The notes under the pieces: model-generated
Told to the model about the DNA's origin: nothing
Database searches by the model: none
What the model saw: the letters and a program-made list of their open reading frames with translations, nothing else
Assembly (NCBI GenBank): GCA_016868035.1
Contig: VGID01000029.1
Location: 1-48,913 of the forward strand
DNA length: 48,913 nt
Direction of reading: 5' to 3'
From: Betaproteobacteria bacterium
GTDB taxonomy: Bacteria > Pseudomonadota > Gammaproteobacteria > Burkholderiales > SG8-41
In this document: positions 18,637 to 28,493 of the stretch, in pieces
Position numbering within the stretch: the stretch's first letter is position 1
Layout of the letters: the number at the start of each line of letters is the position of its first letter
Position numbers and translations under genes: made by a program

Positions 18637-19842
18637 CTAGGCGTTGAAAGCCGAAATCCCAGTCTGCGCGCGCCCGAGAATCAACGCATGGATGTCGTGG
18701 GTGCCCTCGAGGGTGTTGACGGTCTCGAGATTCAAGAGGTGCCGGATCACGTGGAACTCGTCCGAGATGCCGTTGCCGCCCAGCATGTCGCGCGCCGTCC
18801 GCGCGATGTCCAGCGCCTTGCCGGTGGAGTTGCGCTTGAGCAGCGAGACCATTTCGGGCGTCGCTTTGCCCTGCTCCCTCAGGCGGCTCAGGTGCAGGCA
18901 CGCGAGCAGACCGAGGGTGATCTCGCTCTGCATGTCGGCGAGCTTGCGCTGCACCAGCTGGTTGGCGGCGAGCGGGCGCCCGAACTGCTTGCGGTCGAGG
19001 GTGTACTGGCGCGCGATGTGCCAGCATGACTCGGCGGCGCCGAGCGCGCCCCAGCAGATGCCGAAGCGGGCGTTGTTGAGACAGCCGAACGGGGCCTTTA
19101 GTCCGCTGGCACCCGCGAGCAGGTTCTCTTCCGGCACGAACACCTGGTCCATGACGACCTCTCCGGTCGGACTCACTCGCACCGAGAACTTGCCTTCGAT
19201 CTTGCGCAACCCGAGACCTTTCATCCCGCGCTCGAGAATAAAGCCGCGGATCGTGCCTTCGTCGTCCTTCGCCCACACGATCACGATGTCGGCGATCGGC
19301 GCATGGGTGATCCACAGCTTCGTGCCGCTCACGACGTAGCCGCCCGCCGCCTTGCGCGCGCGAGAGGTCATGCTGCCGGGATCGGAGCCGTGATCGGGCT
19401 CGGTCAGACCGAAGCAGCCGAGCAGCTCCCCTTTCGCCATCCGCGGTAGGTAACGTCCGCGCTGCTCCTCGCTGCCGTACGCATAGATGGAAGTCATCGC
19501 AAGCGCGGTCTGCACGCTGCAGGCGGAACGGAACGAAGTGTCCACCTTCTCCAGCTCGCGCATGATCAGCCCGTAGGCGACGTAGCCGATCCCCGCGCAG
19601 CCGTAGCCTTCGAGCGTCGCCCCGAGGAAACCCAGTTCGCCCATTTCGCGCATCACCACCGGATCGAAATGCTCGCGGCGGTTCCATTCGACGACGCGCG
19701 GCAGGAGCTTCTCCTGCGCGTACTGGCGCGCCGTGTCGCGGATCATGCGCTCTTCCGGCGTGAATTGCTGCTCGAGCAGGAACGGATCGTCCCACTCGAA
19801 CTTGCCGCCAATCAGGGTTACCGCGGAATGATCTTCTGGCAT
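18637..19842 (-). CDS. gcdH: Acyl-CoA dehydrogenase, glutaryl-CoA dehydrogenase type
   Basis: FAD enzyme that oxidises and decarboxylates glutaryl-CoA to crotonyl-CoA in lysine, tryptophan or benzoate breakdown. 401 residues. [17 protein letters not shown] and [12 protein letters not shown] are flavin- and substrate-binding blocks; the catalytic glutamate is in [16 protein letters not shown], which matches glutaryl-CoA dehydrogenases. GTG and ATG overlap at the start; I take ATG at 19842, with GGGAGG upstream. Same strand as thiolase, hydroxyacyl-CoA dehydrogenase and crotonase genes, consistent with a downstream route to acetyl-CoA. Confidence 0.85.
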   Translation of the reverse strand: MPEDHSAVTLIGGKFEWDDPFLLEQQFTPEERMIRDTARQYAQEKLLPRVVEWNRREHFDPVVMREMGELGFLGATLEGYGCAGIGYVAYGLIMRELEKVDTSFRSACSVQTALAMTSIYAYGSEEQRGRYLPRMAKGELLGCFGLTEPDHGSDPGSMTSRARKAAGGYVVSGTKLWITHAPIADIVIVWAKDDEGTIRGFILERGMKGLGLRKIEGKFSVRVSPTGEVVMDQVFVPEENLLAGASGLKAPFGCLNNARFGICWGALGAAESCWHIARQYTLDRKQFGRPLAANQLVQRKLADMQSEITLGLLACLHLSRLREQGKATPEMVSLLKRNSTGKALDIARTARDMLGGNGISDEFHVIRHLLNLETVNTLEGTHDIHALILGRAQTGISAFNA

Positions 19843-19943
19843 CACGTGCCTCCCGACATCCGAAAAGAAAAAGGCACGAAGATTTCAGTCCGTCCCCGTG
19901 CCTCGCTTCTGAAACGGTTGCTGGCGATCTGGCGACGGGTTCC

Positions 19944-21146
19944 TTACACGCGCTCGAGGATCGCGGCCATGCCCTGCCCTCCGCCGATGCACAGGCTCAC
20001 GAGCGCGTAGCGCCCGCCGGAGCGCTGGAGCTGCCGGGCAGCAGTCAACGCGAGCCGCGCACCGGACGCCCCGAGCGGATGTCCGACGGCGATCGCGCCC
20101 CCGTTCGGATTGACGCGGCTGTCGTCGAAAGCCACGCCCAGCCCCTTGAGGCAGGCCAGCACCTGCGCCGCGAACGCTTCATTGATCTCGATCACGTCCA
20201 GGTCCTTGAGCTCGAGGCCGGCGCGGGCCAGCGCCTTCTTCGAGGCGGCGACCGGGCCGATGCCCATGATCTGCGGGGGCACGCCCGCCGCGGCGCTCGC
20301 GATGACGCGCGCGATGGGCTTGGCGCCCGCCTTCTCGCCCGCACCCGTGGACGCAAGGATCAGGGCCACGGCGCCGTCGTTCACGCCCGACGCATTGCCG
20401 GGAGTGGTGACCCCGCCCTCGTACAACGGCTTCATCCGGGCCAGCGCTTCGAGATCGGTGCCCGGGCGCGGATGCTCGTCGTCCGCCACCGGTGGCACCG
20501 GCCCCTTGCGCGTGGGCGGAAGCTCCACCGGCGAGAGCTCTCCCGCGAAGAATCCCTCGCCCTTCGCAATCGCGTATTTCTGCTGCGAGCGCAGCGCGAA
20601 CTGGTCAGCGTCCTCGCGCTTGATCGCATATTCGCGCGCGAGCGTGTCCGCAGTTTGCGGCATCTGGTCGTCGCCAAAGCGTTTCACCAGCCTGGGATTC
20701 GAGAAGCGCGGCCCGATCGTGCTGTCGTAGAGCCTGACGTCACGCGCAAACGCCGATTCAGACCGGCTCATCACCAGCGGAGACCGGCTCATGCTCTCGA
20801 CGCCGCCCACGAGGTACACGTCCCCTTCCCCTGCGCTGATCGCGTGCGCGGCGTGCACCAACGCGCCCAGGCCGCTCGCGCAGTTGCGCTGCAGCACGGT
20901 ACCCGGTGTCTCGACCGGCAGGCCCGCGACCAGTCCTGCGTGCCGGGCGACGCAGCGGCTGTCCTCGCCGCCCTGGTTCGCGCAGCCCACCACGATATCC
21001 TCGATCTGCTCCGGCTTGAATGGGGTCTTCTTCATCACCGATTTCATGACATCCGCGAGCAAATCGTCCGGGCGCACCTTGGCGAGAACGCCGGCGTGGC
21101 GTCCGAACGGGGTGCGCAATCCGTCATACATGTAGGCTTGCAGCAT
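19944..21146 (-). CDS. Acetyl-CoA acyltransferase (thiolase, 3-oxoadipyl-CoA thiolase-like)
   Basis: Cleaves 3-oxoacyl-CoA with CoA. 400 residues. Nucleophile C89 in QRNCASGL, the GHPLGASGAR histidine block and CIGGGQGMA final cysteine block are all present. VGCANQGGEDSRCVAR resembles PcaF/PaaJ thiolases, but substrate is not fixed by this. The start ATG at 21146 has AGGAGA 4-9 nt upstream. The next gene upstream, a hydroxyacyl-CoA dehydrogenase, ends 40 nt away, so they are likely co-transcribed. Confidence 0.9.
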   Translation of the reverse strand: MLQAYMYDGLRTPFGRHAGVLAKVRPDDLLADVMKSVMKKTPFKPEQIEDIVVGCANQGGEDSRCVARHAGLVAGLPVETPGTVLQRNCASGLGALVHAAHAISAGEGDVYLVGGVESMSRSPLVMSRSESAFARDVRLYDSTIGPRFSNPRLVKRFGDDQMPQTADTLAREYAIKREDADQFALRSQQKYAIAKGEGFFAGELSPVELPPTRKGPVPPVADDEHPRPGTDLEALARMKPLYEGGVTTPGNASGVNDGAVALILASTGAGEKAGAKPIARVIASAAAGVPPQIMGIGPVAASKKALARAGLELKDLDVIEINEAFAAQVLACLKGLGVAFDDSRVNPNGGAIAVGHPLGASGARLALTAARQLQRSGGRYALVSLCIGGGQGMAAILERV

Positions 21147-21186
21147 GGTGTCTCCTGTATCTATGGCATCGAATACGTGCAGTCCA

Positions 21187-22716
21187 TCACGGTTCCGGGG
21201 TGAGCAAAGATACGCCCAGTCTCGCGCGCCGCGTGAGCCAGATGGTAGGCCGGTAGCGCGGATCGCCGTAAGTACGATACATCGCAGTGAGCACCTTGTA
21301 TATGTTTTCCGGTCCGAGCACATCGCCGAACCGGAACGGACCCTGCGGGTAATTCAACCCGAGGGTCACCGCCTTGTCGATGTCCTCCGGCGCGGCGGTG
21401 CGGCTCTGTGCAATCGAGCAGCCGATGTTCACGATCATCGCGACGATGCGTTGCGCGATGAACCCCGGGCTGTCGCGGCACACCGTGACCGGAACTCCAT
21501 CCGACGCGAGCAGCCCGTGGGCCGCATCCCGGAAATCCGGCTCGGTAACGGGCGTGCCCATGATGGTACGCCGCTTGGCCGTCGGAAAGAGCGTGTCGAG
21601 TGCCACCGTGCGCCTGGGATCGAGTCCCTGCTCAACGGCGCTGGTGGTCGCATCCTCGCCCAGCGGCGTGACGAGGACGAGCGCCTTCGCGCTCGGTTTT
21701 CCTCCGATTTCAGGAACGATACCCAGCTTCTTCAACAGCTCGATCGCCACGGCGTGCCCTCGCGGATCCGCCGGGCTGACCCAAACGCTCTGGGGCCGCG
21801 CACCCGGCGCGGCGGCCTCGGGCGCAACCAGCGCCTTCATCTCCGTGTCGTAGTCGTAGAACCCCTTCTTCGTCTTGCGACCGAGGATTCCGGCCTCGTG
21901 GCGCGCGCGCATGATCAGGTTCGGGCGATAGCGGGGCTCATGGAAAAACTGGCTGTAGATGAGTTCGGACGCGGGTTGGGTCACGTCGAGGCCCGTGAGC
22001 TCCATCAGCTCGAAAGGCCCCATGCGAAAGCCGCCCACATCGCGCATGACCCGGTCGACGTCGGCGAACGCCGCCACCCCCTCGTACACCAGATGGGCGG
22101 CCTCGAGGGTGTAGCCGCGCCCCACCTGGTTCACCAGGAACCCCGGCGCGTCCTTGAGCCGCACGGGCTCGCGCGTCATCCGCTTTCCAATCGCCATCAG
22201 CGCTTCCGCCACCCAGCCCTGCGTCTGCAGGCCTTCGATCACTTCGACGAGACGCATCAGCGGCACCGGATTGAAGAAATGGAATCCGGCGAAGCGCTGC
22301 GGGGTTTTCAGCTTCGAAGCGATGGTGGTGACCGACAGCGAGGACGTGTTGGTCGCGAGGATGCAGTCGGCCGCGACGATGCCTTCCAGCTCGGAGAACA
22401 GCTGCTGCTTGGCTTCCAGGCTCTCGACGATCGCCTCGATCACGACGTGGCAATTCTTCAGCTCGCCCGGCCCACCCGCGACCTTGATCCGGTTCGCCGC
22501 TGCGGCCGCCGCGTCGGCATCCATCGTGCCTTTCTCCGCCGCGCGCGCGAGCATCTTTTCCACGAACTGCATCGCTTCCTGCGCCGCACCCGGGCGCGAA
22601 TCGGTCATGAGCACGCGCATTCCGCCGGCGGCAGCCACCTGCACGATGCCGCGTCCCATCGCGCCGGTGCCGACCACGCCGACAATCAGGTCGGATCTGT
22701 TTGCATCGAAAGTCAT
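21187..22716 (-). CDS. 3-hydroxyacyl-CoA dehydrogenase (PaaH type)
   Basis: NAD-dependent oxidation of 3-hydroxyacyl-CoA. 509 residues, the long single-function form with a duplicated C-terminal domain. Rossmann motif VGTGAMGRGIVQ near residue 14; ATNTSSLSVT; catalytic His in FAGFHFFNPVPLM; DAPGFLVNQVGRG; then a second HCDH C-terminal domain at about 415-505. ATG at 22716 has GGAGA upstream. Clustered with thiolase and crotonase, so probably part of one beta-oxidation unit. Confidence 0.9.
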   Translation of the reverse strand: MTFDANRSDLIVGVVGTGAMGRGIVQVAAAGGMRVLMTDSRPGAAQEAMQFVEKMLARAAEKGTMDADAAAAAANRIKVAGGPGELKNCHVVIEAIVESLEAKQQLFSELEGIVAADCILATNTSSLSVTTIASKLKTPQRFAGFHFFNPVPLMRLVEVIEGLQTQGWVAEALMAIGKRMTREPVRLKDAPGFLVNQVGRGYTLEAAHLVYEGVAAFADVDRVMRDVGGFRMGPFELMELTGLDVTQPASELIYSQFFHEPRYRPNLIMRARHEAGILGRKTKKGFYDYDTEMKALVAPEAAAPGARPQSVWVSPADPRGHAVAIELLKKLGIVPEIGGKPSAKALVLVTPLGEDATTSAVEQGLDPRRTVALDTLFPTAKRRTIMGTPVTEPDFRDAAHGLLASDGVPVTVCRDSPGFIAQRIVAMIVNIGCSIAQSRTAAPEDIDKAVTLGLNYPQGPFRFGDVLGPENIYKVLTAMYRTYGDPRYRPTIWLTRRARLGVSLLTPEP

Positions 22717-22832
22717 GGCATCTCCGGGGATGGTCTATCGCGTGGCTGCGTCAAAAACCGCAGGGGGCGTCGCCGCCAGGCCGGCAGGGCACCGCGGAAG
22801 CACACCCTGCGTGACGGGGAAAGCAGGAACGC

Positions 22833-23648
22833 TCAGCGCCCTTTGAACACCGGCTTGCGCTTCTCCGCGAACGCGGCCTGGCCTTCCTTGTAGTCCTCGC
22901 TCTCGTAGCACGCGTCCACCATGCGCTGGCACAGCGCGAGATCCCGCTCGGCCGGATCCTTCAGGTACTCGACGAGCGCGCGCTTGACGGCGGCGATGGT
23001 GAGCGGCGCATTGGCCGCGATCGTATTGGCGTACTCGAGGGTGTAGCCTTCCAGCTCCGCCGCCGGCACTACCCGGTTGACCAGGTTCATCTGCAGTGCC
23101 TCCTGGGCCGAGAACTGGCGCGCGGTGAAAAAGATCTCCGCAGTGAACGACGGACCCACCACATCCGCGAGGCGCTTGATGCCGGCAAAACGGTAGCCCA
23201 GGCCGAGCTTTCCGGCCGGCACGCCGAAGCGCGCATCGTCCGACGCGATCCGCACGTCGCAGCCCGCGGCGACGCCCGTGCCCCCACCGATGCAATAGCC
23301 GCGGATCATCGCGATCGTCGGCTTCGGGCAATCCCGGATCGCCTTGTTCGCCTTGTCGGAGGCGGCGTTGTACTCGCGCACCGCCTCTTCTCCGGTGCGC
23401 TTCTCCTTGAACTGGGAGATGTCGGCGCCCGCGCTGAAAGCTTTGTCGCCCGCCCCTCGGAGCACGATGACGCGCACCTCGGGATCGTTTGCATACGCTT
23501 CGAGGACCACCGGCAGCGACTGCCACATCTCGTATGAGGTCGCGTTGTGGCGCGAGGGGTTGTTGAAGATGATCCAGCCGATCGCGCCATCCTTGCGGGC
23601 GATCAGCTTTTCGGTGAGGGTCTGAATGACGGTTTCAGGGCGGTTCAT
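22833..23648 (-). CDS. Enoyl-CoA hydratase/isomerase family protein lacking both usual glutamates
   Basis: 271 residues of the crotonase superfamily. AFSAGADISQF (oxyanion hole) and IGGGTGVAAGCDVRIA are clear. Aligned by eye to rat enoyl-CoA hydratase, E144 falls on G125 and E164 on A145 (FGVPAGKLG), so the classic hydratase pair is missing. It may hydrate by another mechanism or do another crotonase reaction. Start ATG at 23648 with GGAG 11 nt upstream; a longer frame to 23873 is antisense to the next gene. Same strand as the other beta-oxidation genes. Confidence 0.8.
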   Translation of the reverse strand: MNRPETVIQTLTEKLIARKDGAIGWIIFNNPSRHNATSYEMWQSLPVVLEAYANDPEVRVIVLRGAGDKAFSAGADISQFKEKRTGEEAVREYNAASDKANKAIRDCPKPTIAMIRGYCIGGGTGVAAGCDVRIASDDARFGVPAGKLGLGYRFAGIKRLADVVGPSFTAEIFFTARQFSAQEALQMNLVNRVVPAAELEGYTLEYANTIAANAPLTIAAVKRALVEYLKDPAERDLALCQRMVDACYESEDYKEGQAAFAEKRKPVFKGR

Positions 23649-23712
23649 GAAGGGCTGGAGCTCCGATCGGGTTCTCGTTAGTGTAACGCATCTACGCGCA
23701 TTGCCGGCAGAT

Positions 23713-24918
23713 TCATGCGCGCAGGCGCGCCTTGAAGCCGGCTCGTTCGAGACGCGCGATGATCTCGGCCACATGCTCGTGGCTGCGCGTTTGCAGCACG
23801 AATTCCACCTCCGCCGTTTGTACCGGAAGATCGGTAAAGGCGCGCTGGTGGTGCACTTCCTCGATATTGGCATTCGCCTCCGCGAGATGCGCGGTGGCCT
23901 GGGCCAGGGCGCCGGGCAGATCGCGCAACTCGACCGTGAGCCGTACCAGCCGGCCCGAGCGCACCATGCCGCGCTCGATGATTGAGCCGAGCATCAACGG
24001 ATCGATGTTGCCGCCGGAGAGCACCACGCCCACCTTGCGGCCGCGGAATCGCTCGCCGTAGCGCAGCAGCGCCGCAAGACCGGCTGCTCCGGCACCTTCG
24101 GCCACGGTCTTTTCGATCTCGAGCAGCATCACGATGGCACGCTCAAGCGAGCCTTCATCAACCAGCAGGACCTCGCGCACGTGCTCGCGCACGATCGGGA
24201 GGGTCAGTTTTCCCGGCGTCTTTACCGCGATGCCCTCCGCGATCGTGCTCGCCGCGAAGCTTGGCACGGTCCCGGCAAGCGCGCAGTGAAATGCCGGAAA
24301 ACGCTCGGTCTGGACCCCGAACACCTGCAGCTCCGGATCAAGACCGTGCGCCGCGATCGCCATGCCCGCGATCAGCCCGCCGCCGCCGACGGGGACCAGC
24401 AGCACCTCGAGCTGCGGCTGCGCCGCAAGCATCTCGAGCGCGACGGTCCCCTGGCCGGCGATCACGTTTTCATCATCATATCCGTGCACGAGCTCCAGCC
24501 CGCGCTCTGCCGCCAGCGTTCGCGCATGGGTGCTTGCCTCGTCGTAGTGGTCGCCATGCAGCACCACTTCGGCCCCGAACGCCGCGGTGCGCTCCACCTT
24601 GACGTGCGGGGTGTAGCGAGGCATCACGATGACCGCGGGCACCGCCAGGCGTCTGGCGTGATAGGCCAACCCCTGCGCGTGATTCCCGGCCGAGGCCGCG
24701 ATGACGCCACGGATGCGTTGCGCGTCGGTGAGCGAGGAGAGCTTGCAGAGCGCGCCGCGCTCCTTGAACGAGGCCGTGAACTGCAGGTTCTCGAACTTGA
24801 TGTAGACCTCGGCGCCCGTGATCTCGGAGAGCGTCCGGGAGCGCAGGCATGGCGTTTCCTGCACGTGGCCGCGCACCGTCTCGGCGGCACGCTGGATTTG
24901 CTCAAGGGTTACCGCCAC
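23713..24918 (-). CDS. Threonine ammonia-lyase with C-terminal ACT domain
   Basis: PLP enzyme of fold type II that deaminates threonine (or serine) to 2-oxobutyrate. 401 residues. PLP lysine K52 in SFKERGA, SAGNHAQG, VPVGGGGLIAGM glycine loop. Residues about 325-401 form one ACT domain (LVRLTVELRDLPGAL). The length and single ACT fit the catabolic/IlvA-short type. Start is GTG at 24918, 13 nt after the upstream synthetase gene ends, so co-transcribed. 2-Oxobutyrate could feed acyl-CoA chemistry, but the link is inference. Confidence 0.88.
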   Translation of the reverse strand: MAVTLEQIQRAAETVRGHVQETPCLRSRTLSEITGAEVYIKFENLQFTASFKERGALCKLSSLTDAQRIRGVIAASAGNHAQGLAYHARRLAVPAVIVMPRYTPHVKVERTAAFGAEVVLHGDHYDEASTHARTLAAERGLELVHGYDDENVIAGQGTVALEMLAAQPQLEVLLVPVGGGGLIAGMAIAAHGLDPELQVFGVQTERFPAFHCALAGTVPSFAASTIAEGIAVKTPGKLTLPIVREHVREVLLVDEGSLERAIVMLLEIEKTVAEGAGAAGLAALLRYGERFRGRKVGVVLSGGNIDPLMLGSIIERGMVRSGRLVRLTVELRDLPGALAQATAHLAEANANIEEVHHQRAFTDLPVQTAEVEFVLQTRSHEHVAEIIARLERAGFKARLRA

Positions 24919-24931
24919 CGGGATCCGCCCG

Positions 24932-27010
24932 TCAATCGAGCACCATCAACCAGTCCACCGCGAGCGCGCCCTCGGGGCCCGCCAGGACCGGGTTCAAGTC
25001 GCATTCCTTCAGGCGGTGCCCCGCCGCGGCACCCAGCTCTGACGCGGCGCAGATCAGCTGCGCGAGCGCTTCCCGATCAACGGGTGCGCGTCCGCGCACG
25101 CCATTGAGCACGGCCCCTGCGCGCAGCTCATCGAGCATGGCGAGAGCTTGCGCACGCGTCACCGGGGCCCTCCGGAATGCGACATCTCCGGTCGCCTCGA
25201 CGTGGACGCCGCCCATGCCTGCCATCACGATCGGCCCGAACGCCGGATCGTGCTTCAAGCCAACCACGAGCTCGACGCTGCCGGCAGCCATTTTCTGCAC
25301 GACCACGCCGGCAATGCGGGCATCGTGCCGCCAGCGCCGTACCGCTACCATGGTTTCTTCGAACGCTTTACGGACCGAGGCCGCGTCCGCCAGGCCGAGC
25401 CGCACGCCCTGCGCCTCGGTCTTGTGCGGAATATCCGGGGATTCAACCTTGACCGCGACAGGATAACCGAGGCGCTCGGCGGCAGCGACGGCTTCCGCGG
25501 CGTCGCATGCTGCCAGCACCGGCGCCGTGCGCACACCAGCGGCCTCGAGGATCGACCGGGCCGCGACGGTTCCCAATATTCCCGACGCGGAAGGCAGCTC
25601 GAGCCGCGCGTTCCGTCGCGCCTCGCCTCTGCCCGCGTGCGCGCGCCGCGCTTCTCCATACCGTACCAGCGCGGCACACGCGTCGACCGCTGGCTCGCCA
25701 CCGCGCAATACCGCGATGCCGCGCTCCCGCAACGCGCGCAGCGCACGCTCCGGCGCTGCCAACCAGCATACGACGAGGGGTTTGGTTGCATCCGCGCGGA
25801 TCTCCTCGAACAATGCGACGAGCCTTTCGGCGTGCGCTTCCATCAGTTGCAACCACACGATCGCCACGTGGATCTGCGGGTCGGCCAGCACGATGCGCAC
25901 GCTTTCGCCCAGCAGCCTCGGATCGGCGACGGACTGGCCGGTCACGTCTACCGGATTGCCGATGGATCCGAAATCCGGGATCGCCGCCTTCAGGGCGCGT
26001 TGCGTCTCTGGTGCGAGAACTGGCACCCGCAGTCCCAGCTCCTCGGCGCGGTCGCACATCAGCACGCCGGCTCCGCCCGACTGCGTCACGATACCGAGCC
26101 CGTTGCCCCGCGCCGGCTCGCAGCAAGCAAGCACCTCGATCAGATCCAGCATCTGCTCTTCGTTTCGGGCGCGCAGGATGCCGTGCTGGCGGATCACGCC
26201 GTCGAACACTTGATCCGCTCCGGCGAGCATCCCGGTATGGGAGACGGCCGCGCGCGCGCCGGAACCGGTCCGGCCCACCTTGGTCAGTACCAGCGGCTTG
26301 CCCAGCGCCAGGGCCTCCTGCGCCAGCGCGACGAGCGCCGTGCCGTTTTTGACGCCTTCCAGATATCCCGCGCCGACGCGTATGCGCGGATCGCCAAGCA
26401 CCGCGTGCATGACCTCGGCAAATGTCACATCGCCTTCGTTTCCGGTGTTGACGAAGTAGCCGAGCCCAAGCCCGCGGCGCCGAGCGAGTGCCGCAATCGC
26501 CGTGCCGAACGCACCAGACTGGGTGACGAACGCGACGGGACCCGGCGTGAGATCGCCTTCCGCAAACTGGCTGAAGGTCGCCGTGACCCGGTCGAAAGCG
26601 TTGACCAGCCCGAGGCAATTAGGGCCGCACAGACGCAGGCCCGCGTCCCGTGCCGCAGCCGTTACTTCGTCCTCGAGGGCCTGCCCTGCCTTTCCCGTTT
26701 CGGCGAAGCCCGAGCTGAACACGACCGCAGATCGCACTCCGCGTCGCCCCAGATCGCGCACCGCGCCCGCGACCATTCGTGCCGGCAGCGCGACCACTGC
26801 AAGGTCCACCGCCTCCGGCAACGAACCGATGTCAGGATAGCAGCGCAGGGAGCCGATCCGATCATACTTGGGATTGACCGGAAAGATCCGGCCTGAATAT
26901 CCCTTCTCCAGTAGAAACCGGAGCGGACGCCCGTTGACCTTGCCGGCGTCGGGCGAGGCCCCGAGTATCGCGATCGACTCCGGAGTAAGCAGCGGCCGTA
27001 GCTCGTTCAT
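24932..27010 (-). CDS. Acetate/acyl-CoA ligase, ADP-forming type (fused alpha-beta)
   Basis: 692 residues. Domains in order: CoA-binding (about 8-130, SIAILGASPDAGKVNGR), succinyl-CoA-ligase-like domains (about 150-450) with phosphohistidine candidate H258 in AVSHTGMLAG, and a C-terminal ATP-grasp_5 domain (about 480-690, GYPVAVKVESPDIPHKTEAQ). Makes acyl-CoA and ADP from acid, ATP and CoA, or the reverse. No GNAT domain, so not a Pat-type lysine acetyltransferase. ATG at 27010 has an AAGAAGAA-like site upstream. Substrate unknown; neighbours suggest short or branched acids. Confidence 0.88.
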   Translation of the reverse strand: MNELRPLLTPESIAILGASPDAGKVNGRPLRFLLEKGYSGRIFPVNPKYDRIGSLRCYPDIGSLPEAVDLAVVALPARMVAGAVRDLGRRGVRSAVVFSSGFAETGKAGQALEDEVTAAARDAGLRLCGPNCLGLVNAFDRVTATFSQFAEGDLTPGPVAFVTQSGAFGTAIAALARRRGLGLGYFVNTGNEGDVTFAEVMHAVLGDPRIRVGAGYLEGVKNGTALVALAQEALALGKPLVLTKVGRTGSGARAAVSHTGMLAGADQVFDGVIRQHGILRARNEEQMLDLIEVLACCEPARGNGLGIVTQSGGAGVLMCDRAEELGLRVPVLAPETQRALKAAIPDFGSIGNPVDVTGQSVADPRLLGESVRIVLADPQIHVAIVWLQLMEAHAERLVALFEEIRADATKPLVVCWLAAPERALRALRERGIAVLRGGEPAVDACAALVRYGEARRAHAGRGEARRNARLELPSASGILGTVAARSILEAAGVRTAPVLAACDAAEAVAAAERLGYPVAVKVESPDIPHKTEAQGVRLGLADAASVRKAFEETMVAVRRWRHDARIAGVVVQKMAAGSVELVVGLKHDPAFGPIVMAGMGGVHVEATGDVAFRRAPVTRAQALAMLDELRAGAVLNGVRGRAPVDREALAQLICAASELGAAAGHRLKECDLNPVLAGPEGALAVDWLMVLD

Positions 27011-27101
27011 TCTTCTTGTTGTGGCGATGAGTCTAGCGGACGCCGATGGCGGCTATTGGCGCCGCTTCGCTGCGGTGGGTACGCGGAAAAACAGCGTAAA
27101 T

Positions 27102-27127
27102 GGCCGGCGCCCGCAGGGGGGCCGGCC
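27102..27127 (-). terminator. Likely terminator of the universal stress gene
   Basis: On the minus strand, just after the stress gene stop, GGCCGGC and GCCGGCC pair across an 11-12-nt loop, then ATTTACGCTGTTTTT follows. The T run is a few bases away from the stem, so this is moderate. Confidence 0.4.
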
Positions 27128-27136
27128 CCATCACCC

Positions 27137-27580
27137 TCAGCGCACGACGAGCACCGGTATCGTCGAGTGGGTGAGCACCTTGGCCGTTTCGCTTCCGAGC
27201 AGTATGCCAGCCAGACCGCGCCGCCCGTGGGAGGCCATGATGATGAGGTCGCATTTTTGCTGCTTGGCGGTGGCGATGATCTGTTGAAACGGCGCATCGT
27301 TTGCCGCGGACAGGGTCGCACATTTCACGCCCTTGGCCGCGGCCTTCTTGCCGACCACGCCGAGCATCTTCTCGGCGCGCTTGCGCGCCTCCTGCTCGAA
27401 GCGTTTCTTCAGATCCGGACTTCGCGCAGCGATTGCCTCGTCGTGCCCCACGCGGAACTCGGGCACGACGTGCAGCAGCGTCACTCGCGCGTTGACCGCT
27501 TGCGCGAAATCGAGGCCGTGCTCCACCGCCTTGTCGGAGAGTTCGGACCCGTCTGTGGGCAAAAGGATGTGCTTGTACAT
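27137..27580 (-). CDS. Universal stress protein, UspA family
   Basis: 147 residues, single Usp domain. MYKHILLPTDGSELSDKAVE at the N-terminus and the ATP-binding type end (IIMASHGRRGLAGILLGSETAKVL, i.e. G-2x-G-9x-G-S/T) are visible, so it probably binds ATP. Soluble. Target process unknown. 27581-27729 upstream has no gene. Confidence 0.92.
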   Translation of the reverse strand: MYKHILLPTDGSELSDKAVEHGLDFAQAVNARVTLLHVVPEFRVGHDEAIAARSPDLKKRFEQEARKRAEKMLGVVGKKAAAKGVKCATLSAANDAPFQQIIATAKQQKCDLIIMASHGRRGLAGILLGSETAKVLTHSTIPVLVVR

Positions 27581-27729
27581 CGCGCCTCCCGGTTCGTCGG
27601 TATCTCGCTACGCTACGTTACCGCGGCGCCACGAGAATGGATTGACCTGGGTCAATCAAATGATACGCCCGCCTTCGGTGCGGTGCCGGCCGCGTCGGCA
27701 TGGATGCGCCCCGCCTGCGGCGGGTGTCC

Positions 27730-28179
27730 TCAATGGGTATTGCCCAAACGGTGCGCCGGGATGGCTAGCGCAACGACCTCGATCCCCTCGTCCTTGAGGG
27801 CTTCGACGTCCTCGCGGGAAGCCGTGCCGCGAATCTTGCGCTCCGGAGCCTCGCGATAGTGGATCTTGCGCGCCTCTTCCGGGAACGCGGCGCCGACGTC
27901 TTCGGTGTGCTCGATCACGTATTCGATCACCTTCGTCAGCGCGTCTTTTTCCAGATTGGCGTAGTGCTGGTTTTGAGCCGTGACAGCGTCCGCGCGAGCC
28001 GCCTGTTCGCCCCGGCCGGTGTTGACGTACGAGGCGTGCGGAACGCGCGTGACGTTGGCGTTTCCGCACAGCGGACAGGCGATCGCCTTCCTCCCGAGCT
28101 GCTGCTCGAAGTCCTCGCTCGAGGAAAACCACCCCTCGAACCGGTGATGGTGTTCGCAGCCCAGGTCAAAAACGATCAT
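27730..28179 (-). CDS. DUF1178 family protein
   Basis: 149 residues. The family N-terminus MIVFDLGCEHHHRFEGWFSS is clear. A CPLC pair (about residues 35-38) with the earlier C8 and histidines looks like a small zinc ribbon. The C-terminal part (EEARKIHYREAPERKIRGTA) is conserved in the family. Function not known to me. Common in beta- and alphaproteobacteria as a single gene. Confidence 0.85.
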   Translation of the reverse strand: MIVFDLGCEHHHRFEGWFSSSEDFEQQLGRKAIACPLCGNANVTRVPHASYVNTGRGEQAARADAVTAQNQHYANLEKDALTKVIEYVIEHTEDVGAAFPEEARKIHYREAPERKIRGTASREDVEALKDEGIEVVALAIPAHRLGNTH

Positions 28180-28493
28180 TGCCTCTCTCTAGCGTTCGTG
28201 TGCACGGCTCCACGTCCTAATTATTGGGACATCGACGATCCCGCCTAGGTCCCGCTCCCCCTCTTATGATGCCACAATGCGACTGTCGCACAAAATAATT
28301 GGGGTCGATCCCGGGAAATACGCAAGATCTTGTGGTTTGAAGCCTCTCCATTCCGCGCAAGCGCTACGCGGGAGGGTGAAACCGGGAATCGCGGCGTGAT
28401 GCCGGAAGGTTCCTCGGCACCCTTTCTCCCCCGAAAGAGGGGTATTTCCGGATTTGAGCGGTGCGAACTCGGCCGGCATGGCCAGGTATGGGA
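28180..28493. other. Intergenic, no gene seen
   Basis: 314 bp between the DUF1178 gene and the tRNA-Leu 3' end. It contains a small CCCC-(6 nt)-GGGG hairpin near 28426-28442 and nothing else I can support. The ORFs here overlap the tRNA and look spurious. Confidence 0.5.

Noticed and set aside
25148-26896. 582-residue plus-strand frame
   Set aside because: Complement of the ADP-forming ligase gene; arginine-rich with no domain.
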